Shown: positions 26,489-35,270 of the stretch, piece after piece
How the letters are laid out: each line of letters opens with the position of its first letter
How positions within the stretch are numbered: the stretch's first letter is position 1
Origin: CAYWVO01 sp964461835
GTDB taxonomy: Bacteria > Zixibacteria > MSB-5A5 > WJJR01 > JAJRUJ01
NCBI GenBank assembly: GCA_964461835.1
Contig: CAYWVO010000005.1
Span: 1-64,000 of the forward strand
Direction of reading: 5' to 3'
Length of the DNA stretch: 64,000 nucleotides
The notes under the pieces: model-generated
Seen by the model: the letters and a program-made list of their open reading frames with translations, nothing else
What the model was told of the DNA's origin: nothing
The model's database searches: none
Made by a program: the position numbers and the translations under genes

Positions 26489-28762
26489 ATGGAAGACAAA
26501 ATCGGGGTATTTCTCTGTTCAGGGTACGGAATCGCCGAAGCATTGGATCTTGACGCGCTCGCCAAGGTAGCCAATGACGAATACCACGTTGCCTACTGCC
26601 GCAAAGTAAAATCCTGTCAGGGGACCGACTTGGATGACATTATCAATGATATTCGCACCGAGAGGCTGAACAAGGCGGTCATTGCCGGCATCTCCCCCCG
26701 GCGATACGAAGATACGGTCTTTCCGGATGGGGTGATCGTTGAAAAGGTCCCGCTGCGGGAGCATGTGGTTTGGTGCCAACCGCCGAACGATGAAGATACG
26801 CAGATGATGGCGGAAGACTACCTGCGGATGTATATCGCCAAAATCCAGAAAATGCAGGTGCTGGAACCGTTCAAGCCGGAAGAGGTTATCGATAAGACCA
26901 TTATGGTCGTCGGTGGTGGGGTCACCGGATTGACCGCGGCACTGGAATCCGCCAGGGCCGGGTACAACGTGCGTTTGGTGGAAAAGGCCGATCATCTTGG
27001 CGGCTGGACCGCCAAACAGCATAAATCGGTCCCGATGAAACAACCATTCCGCGAGTTGGAAGACACCGGCATTGCGGCGCTGATTGCTGAAGTGCTGGAC
27101 CACGAGCGGATAAAAGTTTATACCGGAGCAGAGACAAACGGGATTGTCGGTGCGCCGGGGTTGTTTGATGTCACCTTATCGTCCAGCGGCAATGGCAAGC
27201 CGGCCGGCGGGGTGATCGATCAATTCCGTACCGGAGCGATTATTCAAGCCACCGGCTGGAGACCGAAAGATCCGCGTCCATCGCTACCCTACGGCAAGCT
27301 CGATAATGTCATCCTCAATGTTGATCTGGAAGCGATGGTCAAGGAAAAGGGCGCAATTACGCGGCCCTCAGATGGCAAACCGGTCAAGAAAATTGCGTTT
27401 ATCCAGTGCGGTGGATCGCGAAAGAAAGAGGATCATTCCTACTGTTCCTCCATTTGTTGTTTGACCTCCTTGAAGCAGGCGCTGTACCTGCGGGAAATGG
27501 ACAGCGATGCAAAAGCATATATCTTCTATGAGTTTATCCGGACTCCCGGGCATTATGAAGATTTCTACCGCCGGGTGCAGGAAGACCCCGGCGTGTTTCT
27601 GACTCGCGCCGATATTGCCGAGATAACCCAGAGCGATGATGGCGGTTTGGTGATGACGGCAACGAATACGATGCCGGGCGAAAAGATCCAGGTTAGGGTT
27701 GATCTTGTTGTGCTGGCTGCCGGGATGGTACCCAATTCTGCCGACGGTGAAGCTATTCGTGGCTACATGGATGCCAAAAAGGCGGCAACCGAGGGAGAAT
27801 CCGAAACACAACGCAAAGCCGCCGCCGAAAAAGCGGAAGAGTTGAAAATACATGAAGGGACCGAAATCCTGAACTTGCAGTATCGCCAGGGGCCCGATCT
27901 CCCCACGCTGGAGTATGGCTTCCCTGATTCTCATTTCATTTGTTTTCCCTATGAAAGTCGGCGGACCGGCATTTATCCCGCGGGCTGTGTCCGGACGCCG
28001 GTGGATGGCCTGGGTAGTCGGGTGGATGCCACTGGTGCGGCCTTGAAGGCGTTGCAGTGCGTGGAAATGACTGCCCGTGGTGAAGCCGTACACCCGCGCG
28101 CGGGAGATACCTCCTACCCTGACTTCTTTCTCCAGCGTTGCACCCAATGTAAGCGCTGCACCGAGGAATGTCCGTTTGGAGTGCTTAATGAGGATGAAAA
28201 GGGCACACCGCTGCTTAGTGCAACGCGTTGTCGCCGATGTGGCGTCTGTATGGGTGCGTGCCCGGAACGCATCATTTCATTTAAGGATTACTCGGTCGAT
28301 ATAATTAATACAATGATCAAGGCCGTCGAAGTGCCCGAGGAGTTTGAAGAGAAACCGAGAATCCTGGCGTTTTTGTGCGAGAACGACGCGTTCCCTGCCC
28401 TGGATTTGGTTGGGCAACATCGGCTGCAGTACACCCCGTTCGTGCGGGTGATTCCCGTAAGGTGTCTGGGCTCGGTGAATGTCGTGTGGGTGAGCACGGC
28501 AGTCTCAGCGGGATTCGACGGGGTAATCCTGATCGGTTGTAAATACGGCGATGATTATCAGTGCCACTTCATCAAGGGTAGCGAGCTGGCCAATACGCGG
28601 GGTGACAATATCCGCGAGAAACTGGACCAAATGGCGTTGGAAAACCAACGGGTGGAATTACATCAGGTACAGATCTCCGACTATGAACAACTGCCGGAGA
28701 TTTTCAATAATTTCGCGGAGATGATTGAAACAATCGGCATGAACCCGTTCAAAGGTATGTAA
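26489..28762 (+). CDS. qmoB: Quinone-interacting oxidoreductase subunit QmoB (HdrA-MvhD-like)
   Basis: A 757-aa flavin/Fe-S protein, the usual QmoB size. The N-terminal part has cysteines at 10, 37, 43 and 96 that may bind a cluster. A FAD fold GGGVTGLTAA begins at residue 142, and an HdrA-type YCSSICCLTSLKQA motif follows. Two [4Fe-4S] motifs, CTQCKRCTEEC near 551-561 and CRRCGVCMGAC near 580-590, lead into a C-terminal MvhD-like domain (from about 615) with cysteines in RCLGSVNV and IGCKYGDDYQC. Relatives bifurcate or confurcate electrons. It starts 4 bp after qmoA and is followed by qmoC after 68 bp. Confidence 0.93.
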   Translation: MEDKIGVFLCSGYGIAEALDLDALAKVANDEYHVAYCRKVKSCQGTDLDDIINDIRTERLNKAVIAGISPRRYEDTVFPDGVIVEKVPLREHVVWCQPPNDEDTQMMAEDYLRMYIAKIQKMQVLEPFKPEEVIDKTIMVVGGGVTGLTAALESARAGYNVRLVEKADHLGGWTAKQHKSVPMKQPFRELEDTGIAALIAEVLDHERIKVYTGAETNGIVGAPGLFDVTLSSSGNGKPAGGVIDQFRTGAIIQATGWRPKDPRPSLPYGKLDNVILNVDLEAMVKEKGAITRPSDGKPVKKIAFIQCGGSRKKEDHSYCSSICCLTSLKQALYLREMDSDAKAYIFYEFIRTPGHYEDFYRRVQEDPGVFLTRADIAEITQSDDGGLVMTATNTMPGEKIQVRVDLVVLAAGMVPNSADGEAIRGYMDAKKAATEGESETQRKAAAEKAEELKIHEGTEILNLQYRQGPDLPTLEYGFPDSHFICFPYESRRTGIYPAGCVRTPVDGLGSRVDATGAALKALQCVEMTARGEAVHPRAGDTSYPDFFLQRCTQCKRCTEECPFGVLNEDEKGTPLLSATRCRRCGVCMGACPERIISFKDYSVDIINTMIKAVEVPEEFEEKPRILAFLCENDAFPALDLVGQHRLQYTPFVRVIPVRCLGSVNVVWVSTAVSAGFDGVILIGCKYGDDYQCHFIKGSELANTRGDNIREKLDQMALENQRVELHQVQISDYEQLPEIFNNFAEMIETIGMNPFKGM

Positions 28763-28830
28763 ACACCGGGAGCAGCGAGCGAAGGACGACGAGTCGGGCA
28801 ACGTAACGGGTAGCCACGGGCGACCCAACG

Positions 28831-30081
28831 ATGGAAACTGCACAAGTAGAAACGGATGAGCAACCGGTAGCTCCAGCGGCTGCGTTTGCGGAAAACGGCA
28901 CGCCTGTCCGGGTGGAACCGGATTTGGCATTTATTCGCCGGTTATATGCCGGCGGTGGTGAGTCGTTTAAAAAATGTTTCCAGTGCGGTACCTGCTCTTC
29001 GACTTGCGAGTTGTCCCCGGCGATTGATCCCTTTCCCCGCAAAGAGATGGCCCAGGCAGTCTGGGGCATGCGCGAGGCTTTGGTCAGCGACCCCGACATT
29101 TGGTTGTGTTACCAATGCAATGACTGCTCCTTGCGTTGTCCGCGCGGGGCGCGGCCGGGGGACGTGCTTTCAGGTATCCGCCAGGAATGTGTTCGTCATT
29201 TCTCAGTTCCCCAGTTTTTGGGACGGTGGGCCAACGAGCCGGTGGCCATTCCGGTGTTGCTGGCCATCCCCGCAATTTTGCTATTGCTCGCGCTGCGCTA
29301 CAGAGACCCGCTTGGGAACTTCCTGGGATTCTCCGCTGGGCTGGAGGATACGATTGTCTATTCGTACTCCAGTGCCTTCCCGCACTGGCTGCTGAACATC
29401 TTTTTCTTGGGCATGACGGCACTGGTGGTCTTGGCAAGTATTGCCGGCGTGACGCGTTTCTGGTCGGCCCTGAAATCTGCGAGTAATCCGTCCGATGAAG
29501 TCAGAGGATTCTGGCCCAGTGTGTGGACGGTACTTAAACGAGTTTTTGTACACGATACCTTCTCCGAGTGTGGACGTTCCAAGTCGCGTCTCGGTACACA
29601 CATGGCCGTCTTCTTTGGTTTTGCGGCATTGACTGTTGTCACACTCTGGATTATCACGTCCGGCATTAATCCACTGATTCAACGTCCATTTGTGTATCCC
29701 TTTAATTTCTTCAGCCCGTGGAAAATACTGGCCAACCTCGGGGGAGCGGCAATCCTGATCGGGATTGTGGTTATGGCTTGGGATCGCCTGCGCGATACCG
29801 AGCGCAGCGGCCCGGGCGGCTATTTCGATTGGGCACTACTGACTGCCATCTTTTTTGTCGTGACTTCCGGATTTGCGACTGAACTGTTGCATTATTTCCG
29901 TCTGGAACCGCATCGCCACCTGGTGTATTTCGGGCATTTGGTTCTGGTCAGCGGTCTGATTCTTTACTTGCCCTATTCCAAATTGGCGCACCTTTTCTAT
30001 CGGTTTGCCGCCCTGGTACACGCGGAACAGATTGGGCGAAAAAAGTCACCGGTAGCGGTGAGAGGACTTGACCATGACTAA
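28831..30081 (+). CDS. qmoC: Quinone-interacting oxidoreductase subunit QmoC (HdrC/NarI-type fusion)
   Basis: Membrane subunit of 416 aa joining an HdrC-like Fe-S domain to a NarI-like cytochrome b. Two [4Fe-4S] motifs are visible: C49-C52-C55-C59 and C93-C96-C99-C103. The sequence WLCYQCNDCSLRCPRGA is very typical of QmoC. About six hydrophobic segments from residue 137 to 395 contain histidines suited to bind heme b, for example THMAVFF and the late HYFRLEPHRHLVYFGH. It should connect QmoAB to the quinone pool. Its stop overlaps the dsrJ start by 8 bp, linking the Qmo and Dsr halves in one transcript. Confidence 0.93.
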   Translation: METAQVETDEQPVAPAAAFAENGTPVRVEPDLAFIRRLYAGGGESFKKCFQCGTCSSTCELSPAIDPFPRKEMAQAVWGMREALVSDPDIWLCYQCNDCSLRCPRGARPGDVLSGIRQECVRHFSVPQFLGRWANEPVAIPVLLAIPAILLLLALRYRDPLGNFLGFSAGLEDTIVYSYSSAFPHWLLNIFFLGMTALVVLASIAGVTRFWSALKSASNPSDEVRGFWPSVWTVLKRVFVHDTFSECGRSKSRLGTHMAVFFGFAALTVVTLWIITSGINPLIQRPFVYPFNFFSPWKILANLGGAAILIGIVVMAWDRLRDTERSGPGGYFDWALLTAIFFVVTSGFATELLHYFRLEPHRHLVYFGHLVLVSGLILYLPYSKLAHLFYRFAALVHAEQIGRKKSPVAVRGLDHD

Positions 30082-30454
30082 GAGAACTCAAACCAACGGT
30101 GAACGTCGAAGCCGGCTCGGGCTGACGATTATCATTGTCCTGTTGATTTTGATTCCGTTTGTGTATGCCATTGCCGATAAAATGATCCCCGCGGGTGCCG
30201 ATCCGGCAACCCCGTTCCTGGAATATCCCGGGCCGGAGCACAGGGAGTGTGTACGGGACACCGAATACATGCGGCATCACCATTGGGAGTTGCTCACCGG
30301 TGTCCGTGAGGAAGTAGTGCGATATGGAGTGCGGGGCGAGGTCAGTTTGGATAAGTGCAAAGACTGCCATACCAGTCGTGAACGATTCTGCAATCAATGT
30401 CATAATGCGGTGAGTCTACAGCCGGATTGTTTTGGCTGTCATTACTACCCGTAA
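30074..30454 (+). CDS. dsrJ: Triheme cytochrome c DsrJ
   Basis: Periplasmic, membrane-anchored c-type cytochrome of 126 aa. An uncleaved-looking helix covers residues about 16-35. Three CxxCH motifs sit close together at the C-terminus: CKDCH (95-99), CNQCH (106-110) and CFGCH (119-123). C59 in EHRECVRDTEYM matches the cysteine known in DsrJ from sulfur oxidisers as an unusual axial heme ligand. The ATG at 30074 is chosen because AGAGGA lies at 30061-30066; it overlaps the qmoC stop by 8 bp. DsrJ normally works with DsrMKOP, but here follows QmoC. Confidence 0.92.
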   Translation: MTKRTQTNGERRSRLGLTIIIVLLILIPFVYAIADKMIPAGADPATPFLEYPGPEHRECVRDTEYMRHHHWELLTGVREEVVRYGVRGEVSLDKCKDCHTSRERFCNQCHNAVSLQPDCFGCHYYP

Positions 30455-30483
30455 TCGGTCGGCGGAAGAAAAGTGAGCACGAG

Positions 30484-31224
30484 ATGGACAGACGTGATTT
30501 CATAAAAACTGCCGGTGGGGCCATCCTGGCGGGGACCGCCACCACGTACGCCTTTCAGCTGTTGACGATGGCGACCACGCACAGCCCGGACACGAACAGT
30601 CCCTTTGCGGGGAAGCGCTGGGGGATGATAATCGACCTCACCAAATGCCGTGAAGGATGTACCGCCTGCATGGAAGCGTGTCGCTATGAAAACAACGTCT
30701 CGTTGCATGGTGACACGCGGTGGGACAATCACTGGCTGCGAAAAGTAGCGGTGAAGAGCGTGGATGAGGAGGATGCCCCGGAGAAAGAGGTGCTGCTGCT
30801 CTGTAACCACTGCGACAAACCACCCTGTGCGCAGGTGTGTCCGGTGCAGGCAACCTATAAGCGCGAAGATGGGATTGTGATTGTCGATCATCACCGCTGT
30901 ATCGGCTGCCGGTATTGCATGATTGCCTGCCCGTACAACGCGCGGCAGTTCAACTTTAAAGACAAGCACGAGTGGGTGAACAAGGAACGACCCAAACGGT
31001 CGCACGGGGTGGCCGAATCCTGCCATCTGTGTGCCCATCGACTGGATACCGGTCGCTTGCCGGCGTGTGTCGAAGCGTCACGGGAGGTCGGCTGTAATGC
31101 GATCATGGTCGGCGATTTGAATGATCCCAAAAGTGAGATTTCCCGGGTGATTGCCCATCGAGCGGTCAAGCGGCTCAAGGAGGATCTCGGTACGGAACCC
31201 AAAGTCCACTACCTCGGACTCTGA
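30484..31224 (+). CDS. dsrO: Periplasmic ferredoxin subunit DsrO
   Basis: Tat-exported Fe-S protein of 246 aa. The signal has the twin-arginine motif DRRDFIK at residues 2-8 followed by a hydrophobic, glycine/alanine-rich stretch. Several ferredoxin-type cysteine groups follow: C55-C59-C62-C66, then LCNHCDKPPCAQVCP, CIGCRYCMIACPYNARQ and a late SCHLCAHR pair, as in DsrO/HybA/NrfC-like proteins. It should carry electrons between DsrJ and DsrP at the periplasmic face. It starts 29 bp after dsrJ. The ATG at 30484 is chosen because it begins exactly at the Tat signal. Confidence 0.93.
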   Translation: MDRRDFIKTAGGAILAGTATTYAFQLLTMATTHSPDTNSPFAGKRWGMIIDLTKCREGCTACMEACRYENNVSLHGDTRWDNHWLRKVAVKSVDEEDAPEKEVLLLCNHCDKPPCAQVCPVQATYKREDGIVIVDHHRCIGCRYCMIACPYNARQFNFKDKHEWVNKERPKRSHGVAESCHLCAHRLDTGRLPACVEASREVGCNAIMVGDLNDPKSEISRVIAHRAVKRLKEDLGTEPKVHYLGL

Positions 31225-31246
31225 GCAGTGGTGAGGGAGAACCGCG

Positions 31247-32425
31247 ATGAAAATGAAATTTGAAAATATTCAGGGAACGTCTCCGCGGTATTGGCTGTTG
31301 TTGGCGATCTTCGGCCTGATGGCGCTGGGTGGGTTGATCGCGACGCTGATCGCCAGCAACGAGGGGTTGTATATTACCGGTATGACGAACCGGGTCCCGT
31401 GGGGCCTGCAAATCGTTATGGCGGTGTACTACATCGGGCTGTCGGCAGGTTCACTGGTGATCTCGGGACTCTATGGCGTCTTTGGCAAGATTGAATACAA
31501 GCCGTTTGCCCGGATGGCTGTGTATATCGCGATGCTCTTTCTCATTGCGGGCTTGCTGTCGATTCTGACCGATCAGGGCCGTCTCGACCGGGTATTTATC
31601 CAACCGTTCGTTCACTTTAATTTGCAATCGATGTTCTCGATAAATCCGATGCTGTATATCGGACATATTCTCATTTGTATAATTTACCTCTGGGCCTTAT
31701 TCACCGAGAGACGGCGGACGACGACGTTTGTCGCCACGCTGGCGTTTGGTTGGGCGTTCTGTGTCCATAGCGGGACCGGCGCAATTTTCGGCTTCGGTGC
31801 CCGCGTGCTCTATGAATCACCGCTGTTGCCGGCGAGTTTTGTGGCGGCGGCGATGGCCTCCGGCACCGCACTCATGATTTTGACGATTGTCGGCTTGTTT
31901 AAAATAACGCACCGGCACGTTGACGATGAATTGATTGTCTGGTTGGGGCGGTTTCTCGCCATCTGCTTGCTGGTCGTCGTGTATTTTTTAGTGATGGAAA
32001 ACGCCTACCGCGCTTACGTGGTCGAGTTGCGCGACGCCGCAATATACTACCTCTTCGGCGGTTGGCACAGTGTGTTGTTTTGGCTGGGTCTGATGGTCAT
32101 CGGCTGTGCCGTCCCGCTCTTTATTCTGTTTTATCGGAAGACGGGCAAGAAGGTCCGCTGGATTGTCTTTGCCTCTGCCCTGGTGGTGTTCGGGGTCCTC
32201 TGTGAACGGTATGTGATTGTTCTTCCCGGCCTGACCCATCCGGCGCATCTGTTCCCCGGTATGGAAATCACTGCCTCGGTACTGGAGGAGGGGATTGCCA
32301 GTTATCGCGTGAGCCTGGTGGAAATCATTCAGGCCCTGGGTGTTTTCGGCTTCATCGCGTTCCTCTTCGCCTGGGGATTGAAAGTGTTCAAACTGCTGCC
32401 GACGGAAGCGAGGGTAACCGGGTAA
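31247..32425 (+). CDS. dsrP: Integral membrane quinone-interacting subunit DsrP (NrfD family)
   Basis: A 392-aa NrfD/PsrC-type membrane protein with about ten hydrophobic helices. The N-terminal YITGMTNRVPWGLQIVM and YYIGLSAGSL are typical of DsrP and relatives. The C-terminus retains ERYVIVLPGLTHPAHLFPG and VSLVEIIQALGVF, conserved in this family. It should exchange electrons between quinone and the DsrO clusters. It has no heme motif of its own. It starts 22 bp after dsrO with a GAGGGAG ribosome binding site. It is the last gene of the six-gene set; a 154-bp gap separates it from the histidine kinase. Confidence 0.92.
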   Translation: MKMKFENIQGTSPRYWLLLAIFGLMALGGLIATLIASNEGLYITGMTNRVPWGLQIVMAVYYIGLSAGSLVISGLYGVFGKIEYKPFARMAVYIAMLFLIAGLLSILTDQGRLDRVFIQPFVHFNLQSMFSINPMLYIGHILICIIYLWALFTERRRTTTFVATLAFGWAFCVHSGTGAIFGFGARVLYESPLLPASFVAAAMASGTALMILTIVGLFKITHRHVDDELIVWLGRFLAICLLVVVYFLVMENAYRAYVVELRDAAIYYLFGGWHSVLFWLGLMVIGCAVPLFILFYRKTGKKVRWIVFASALVVFGVLCERYVIVLPGLTHPAHLFPGMEITASVLEEGIASYRVSLVEIIQALGVFGFIAFLFAWGLKVFKLLPTEARVTG

Positions 32426-32579
32426 CGCAAATTGGGCGATGCTTAGCGACTGACACCGGGGTAAGTCGCCAACCGAGGAAGAGCTTGCGCAGAACGGACC
32501 GGCATCGACATCCTTTTCGCTGAAATGGTAGCGGATTGACACAGATCGGCGGACAGCGCAGAGAGGCGGCACGTTACTC

Positions 32580-34019
32580 GTGTTACAACGTATTGCCATT
32601 GAATGGAAATTAAGCACCCTGTTTGCGGGGCTGTTGCTCTTGTCCCTGGTGCTCAGCGGCTGCCTCCCGGATCCCCTTGTTGGTCCGCGTCTCTTGCCCA
32701 TAATCACCATCGTTGTCTTAAGCTCGGCGTTAATCTGGGTGGTGGTACACGTTTCGTTGAAGCGGCCGGTCACTGCGCTGGTCAAGGCGATGGACCGCCT
32801 CGCCGAGAAAGACTTTGATTTTCGTCTGGATGAAGATGAGGAAGGGGAATTCGGCGCACTGGCGATGACGTTCAATGAAATGGCGGATATGCTCTCAGCG
32901 TCGTTGACTGAGTTACAAAAAAACCAGGATTACCTCCGCCGGGTCCTGGAGAGCTCGGCGGATATTATCATTACCGTAAACTCCACCGGCCGCATCCAAA
33001 CCATGAACTCAGGCGCCGAGAATGTGTTGGGGCACAACCGCATGGAGGTGGTCGGAGAATCCATTGACGTTCTGCTGGCCAATCCCGAAGTACGCAAAAT
33101 CGCCGCTAAGAAACTCCGCCACGCCGAAAACGTGGTAAACTGGGAATTGCCTTTTATCACCAAAGCCGGGGTGGTACGCGACGTGTTGGTCACGTTGTCC
33201 CGTCTGCGCAACTCCCAGGGGGCAATTATCGGCACCATCGTCATGGGGAAGGACATCACCGAAGAAAAACGACTGCAAAAAGAGTTGATCCAGTCCCAAC
33301 GGTTTGCAGCGATCGGCGAGGTGTTTACCGGCATTCAGCATTCCATGAAAAATATGCTCAACGCCTTAAAAGGCGGGTCCTACATGGTGCGTACCGGAAT
33401 AAAAAGCGATAATCGCACTATGCTGAGCGATGGGTGGGAAATTGTGCAAGAGGGGATTACGCGGCTGACCGAGATGTCGATGGATATGCTCAAATACGTC
33501 AAAGAGTGGAAGCCCAAAGATGATTTGGTTGATTTATCGCAAATCCTGTGTGACATTGAACGGGTGATAAAACAGACGGCAAAAGATAAGGGAATCGATT
33601 TTCAATTGATCGCCTGTCCCGACATCCCCCAGGTGTCGTGCGATGGTAAAATGGTCCACTCGGCGGTGATGGATATCGCTTCGAATGCCGTCGATGCCTG
33701 TGTCTGGAAGGATTATCCGTCGGATGAGCAACCATTCGTAACGATGAAGCTGCAGGGGTGTGACCGTAATGAAGTAACCATTGAAATTCAGGATAATGGG
33801 TGCGGCATGACCGAGGAGGTCAAGGCAAATATATTTCGGCCGTTCTATAGTACTAAGAGCAAGGCAGGGACCGGGTTGGGGTTGTCGATTGCCTCACGGA
33901 TGATTGAAGTCCATGAAGGGCGAATCGAAGTTGAGTCGGAACCGGACCGGGGTACCCTCTTTCGCATCGTCTTACCCGTGGAGAGAAACGACCGACACAA
34001 GGAGCAGAGTAATGGCTAA
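32580..34019 (+). CDS. HAMP-PAS sensor histidine kinase
   Basis: A 479-aa kinase with two N-terminal hydrophobic helices (residues about 11-29 and 38-58) and almost no periplasmic domain. A HAMP linker covers about 60-115 and a PAS domain about 115-230. The phosphoacceptor H254 lies in QHSMKNMLNALKGG. The ATPase has an N-box (DIASNAVDAC), DNGCGM, IFRPFYSTK and GTGLGLSIA. Kinases with this H-box variant and little sensor domain occur near energy-metabolism genes in sulfate reducers. The signal is probably read inside the cell by PAS. The start is GTG. It overlaps the response regulator by 8 bp and lies on the same strand as the qmo-dsrJOP operon. Confidence 0.9.
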   Translation: MLQRIAIEWKLSTLFAGLLLLSLVLSGCLPDPLVGPRLLPIITIVVLSSALIWVVVHVSLKRPVTALVKAMDRLAEKDFDFRLDEDEEGEFGALAMTFNEMADMLSASLTELQKNQDYLRRVLESSADIIITVNSTGRIQTMNSGAENVLGHNRMEVVGESIDVLLANPEVRKIAAKKLRHAENVVNWELPFITKAGVVRDVLVTLSRLRNSQGAIIGTIVMGKDITEEKRLQKELIQSQRFAAIGEVFTGIQHSMKNMLNALKGGSYMVRTGIKSDNRTMLSDGWEIVQEGITRLTEMSMDMLKYVKEWKPKDDLVDLSQILCDIERVIKQTAKDKGIDFQLIACPDIPQVSCDGKMVHSAVMDIASNAVDACVWKDYPSDEQPFVTMKLQGCDRNEVTIEIQDNGCGMTEEVKANIFRPFYSTKSKAGTGLGLSIASRMIEVHEGRIEVESEPDRGTLFRIVLPVERNDRHKEQSNG

Positions 34020-34461
34020 GCGAGTATTGGTGGTAGATGACGACGAGAACACCGTCAAATTTCTTTCCGCGGCTTTGGAGGAAAACGGCTACGAACCGCT
34101 TACCGCCCTCAACGGCAAGGAAGGCCTGGAGAAAATATTGACTGAAAAGCCGGACTTGGTCCTGCTGGACGTGATGATGCCGAAGAAGTCCGGATTCGTC
34201 CTGTTCAAACAACTCCGCCGGGACGAGAAATGGAAAGATCTGCCGATTATCATGCTCACCGGGGTGGCGGAAGTTCTGGAAGATCTGGATTCGCAAAGTG
34301 GTGATACGGGGGAACGACCATACGACAGCCTGCGCGAGGCCATGCGCAAATCGATTCAGGAGATGAAAGAGGAAGGTCTGGTCAAGCCGGAAATGTTTAT
34401 CGATAAACCAATCGATCCGGAGTTGGTCATTGCCAAGGTGAGAGAACTGATCGGGGAGTAG
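34012..34461 (+). CDS. Single-domain response regulator
   Basis: CheY-like receiver of 149 aa with no output domain. The acidic pair is DDD at residues 9-11, the phosphoacceptor D53 lies in LLDVMMPKKSG, the Thr is in MLTGV and the Lys is in FIDKPI near residue 132. A loop of about 30 residues between the Thr and Lys strands is longer than usual. It should receive phosphate from the overlapping kinase and act through protein contacts. The ATG at 34012 has AAGGAG at 33999-34004. Confidence 0.92.
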   Translation: MAKRVLVVDDDENTVKFLSAALEENGYEPLTALNGKEGLEKILTEKPDLVLLDVMMPKKSGFVLFKQLRRDEKWKDLPIIMLTGVAEVLEDLDSQSGDTGERPYDSLREAMRKSIQEMKEEGLVKPEMFIDKPIDPELVIAKVRELIGE

Positions 34462-34590
34462 CTTGCCCAACAGGGTCGCGACACCTCATTCCACAGCTAA
34501 TTCTGCACCAATGCCGAAAAATTACCCGCAATAACCACAAAAATAGTCCCGTATCTGGTTGTATAAGATTGGCGGTCGCGATTGTGACCG

Positions 34591-34624
34591 TTGGCTGAAA
34601 AATGGCGTCCGTTCAGTCAGCCAA
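34591..34624 (+). promoter_or_regulatory. Inverted repeat before the glutathione peroxidase gene
   Basis: TTGGCTGA at 34591-34598 and TCAGCCAA at 34617-34624 are exact inverted copies with an 18-base spacer, about 25 bp before the start codon. It could be an operator or an mRNA hairpin controlling translation. No T-run follows. Confidence 0.3.
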
Positions 34625-34649
34625 TAAAGAGATGTGCCAATGGAGGAAA

Positions 34650-35270
34650 ATGGTGATACACCAGCAGGATATTTTGCGAATTGCAGGATTGGTGTCAGTA
34701 ACTGTGCTGTTCTTAGCGGTAGCTGCCTGTTCGACCGCCAATACGGATCAGAAATCCGCCGCGAATACCACCGCACAGGCGGAACAGGGAGAGGGAGTCA
34801 AGATGCAGGAAATAGATTTTAACACCATTACCGGTGAGGAGACGTCGCTCCAGGAGTACGACGGTAAGGTTGTCCTTCTTGTCAACGTGGCCAGTGAATG
34901 TGGTTACACACCACAGTACGCCGGGTTGGAGGAATTGTATCGTACCTACGGCGATAGCGGATTGGTAGTCCTCGGGTTCCCGGCCAATAATTTCGGCAAC
35001 CAGGAGCCAGGGTCAAATGAAGAGATCATGCAATTCTGTGAAACCAGATTCGATGTCACCTTTCCGATGATGGCTAAGGTCAGCGTGAAGGGGGACGACA
35101 AGCACCCGCTCTACGTGCAACTCACCGAACATTCGCCCCTCTCCGGTGAGATTCAGTGGAATTTCACCAAGTTTCTCCTGGATCGTGATGGCCAACCAGT
35201 AGCTCGTTTTGATTCCGGTACCGAGCCATTGTCGGATACACTGGTCGGCGAGGTCAAGAAACTGCTCTAG
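34650..35270 (+). CDS. Glutathione peroxidase-like lipoprotein
   Basis: Thiol peroxidase of the GPx family, about 206 aa from the ATG at 34650 (GGAGG at 34642-34646; GTG at 34653 is also possible). The N-terminus has a lipoprotein signal, with lipobox LAVAAC and C27. The peroxidatic C84 is in NVASECGYTPQY, Q118 in NFGNQEPG, and W170-N171 in the IQWNFTKF block. It is therefore a cysteine, not selenocysteine, enzyme placed outside the cytoplasm. It probably uses a thioredoxin-like reductant and may protect the periplasmic Fe-S and heme proteins from peroxide. It follows the response regulator after about 190 bp and ends at a strong terminator. Confidence 0.9.
   Translation: MVIHQQDILRIAGLVSVTVLFLAVAACSTANTDQKSAANTTAQAEQGEGVKMQEIDFNTITGEETSLQEYDGKVVLLVNVASECGYTPQYAGLEELYRTYGDSGLVVLGFPANNFGNQEPGSNEEIMQFCETRFDVTFPMMAKVSVKGDDKHPLYVQLTEHSPLSGEIQWNFTKFLLDRDGQPVARFDSGTEPLSDTLVGEVKKLL

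Noticed and set aside
27368..28147. 259-codon minus-strand open frame
   Set aside because: It is antisense to qmoB, has no family features and reflects codon bias of the real gene.
25222..32425. A complete DsrMKJOP complex
   Set aside because: No DsrK (HdrD-like, CCG domains) or separate DsrM gene is present; the genes before dsrJ are clearly QmoA, QmoB and QmoC.
31988..32875. 295-codon minus-strand open frame across dsrP and the kinase start
   Set aside because: It is antisense to two well-supported genes and has low-complexity composition.
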